A DNA stretch of 7,694 nt from JAFDVL01 sp031409955 (GTDB lineage: Bacteria; Acidobacteriota; Blastocatellia; RBC074): positions 1-7,694 of the forward strand of contig JANNYF010000097.1 of NCBI GenBank assembly GCA_031409955.1, given 5' to 3'. This document shows positions 7,507 through 7,694 of this stretch, in pieces (positions within the stretch are counted from its first letter, which is position 1; the number at the start of each line of letters is the position of its first letter). The translations under genes were made by a program, and so were the position numbers. Below the pieces are notes generated by a model, which saw only the letters and a program-made list of their open reading frames with translations, had not been told where the DNA came from and ran no database searches.

Positions 7507-7694
7507 AATCTTTCCTCTTACAAAAATAAGTAATCCCCGATTGGTTCAGAAAGCGAAGCCAAAAGAGCCACCGGTGAAACGGGCAAGTGTAAATGGTGAT
7601 CTATATGCGATCCAATATAAGCCGTTTTGGTCGTGGCGAAATTCAGTCATCGTGGGTCTGAACCTTGCGTGATTACCGGGTTGTCAATTATCAA
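7507..7694 (-). promoter_or_regulatory. Upstream region of rpoD, promoter not resolved
   Basis: No protein-coding gene was recognised in this stretch beyond the leader-ORF ribosome binding site at 7511-7519. The leftward strand contains TATATT (7619-7614), a fair -10 hexamer, but the sequence 17 bases upstream (ATTTCG) is a poor -35. A perfect TTGACA (7687-7682) has no matching -10 at the right distance. The leader between TATATT and the leader ORF would be about 100 bases. The rpoD promoter is probably here, since no neighbouring gene such as dnaG abuts rpoD within the window, but the exact site is uncertain. Confidence 0.25.

Noticed and set aside
7682..7687. Perfect TTGACA hexamer on the leftward strand as rpoD -35
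   Set aside because: At 17 bases downstream the sequence is GGTTCA, which is not a -10 element.

Overview
The window is a moderate-GC bacterial chromosomal segment. The protein style suggests Acidobacteriota, perhaps a Blastocatellia-like lineage: a primary sigma factor with a long charged insert, a zinc-finger anti-sigma factor with a large C-terminal half, and small secreted proteins of unnamed families. This placement is an inference from protein character only; there is no rRNA or other decisive marker here.

Layout. Two genes read rightward at 199-645 and 686-1501. They are adjacent and encode secreted proteins that look like one- and two-module versions of the same small alpha/beta fold. 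A 12-bp perfect hairpin at 1508-1536 closes this unit. All remaining genes read leftward and converge on that hairpin. From right to left in transcription order they are: a 27-residue leader ORF (7506-7423) whose stop codon overlaps the start of the primary sigma factor gene rpoD (7426-5720); a DUF433 antitoxin-like gene and a PIN-like (DUF5615-type) toxin-like gene that overlap by 13 bp; a DUF72 (YecE-like) gene 12 bp further on; a conserved gene of unknown function (4009-3398); and a divergent ECF-like sigma factor gene overlapping its membrane-bound zinc-finger anti-sigma gene (3294-1626).

How the genes may work together. rpoD supplies housekeeping promoter recognition. The overlapping sigma/anti-sigma pair is a self-contained signal-transduction switch: the anti-sigma has a cytoplasmic zinc-binding N-terminus, one membrane segment, a coiled coil and a C-terminal half predicted to lie outside the membrane. 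The DUF433/PIN-like pair resembles a type II toxin-antitoxin module and may share a transcript with the DUF72 gene. The DUF72 protein ends in a QxSLF peptide that resembles bacterial sliding-clamp binding motifs.

No tRNA, rRNA, CRISPR array, insertion sequence or phage gene was seen. The most notable points are the leader ORF coupled to rpoD, the possible clamp-binding tail on DUF72, and the divergent sigma factor with a barely recognisable region 2.
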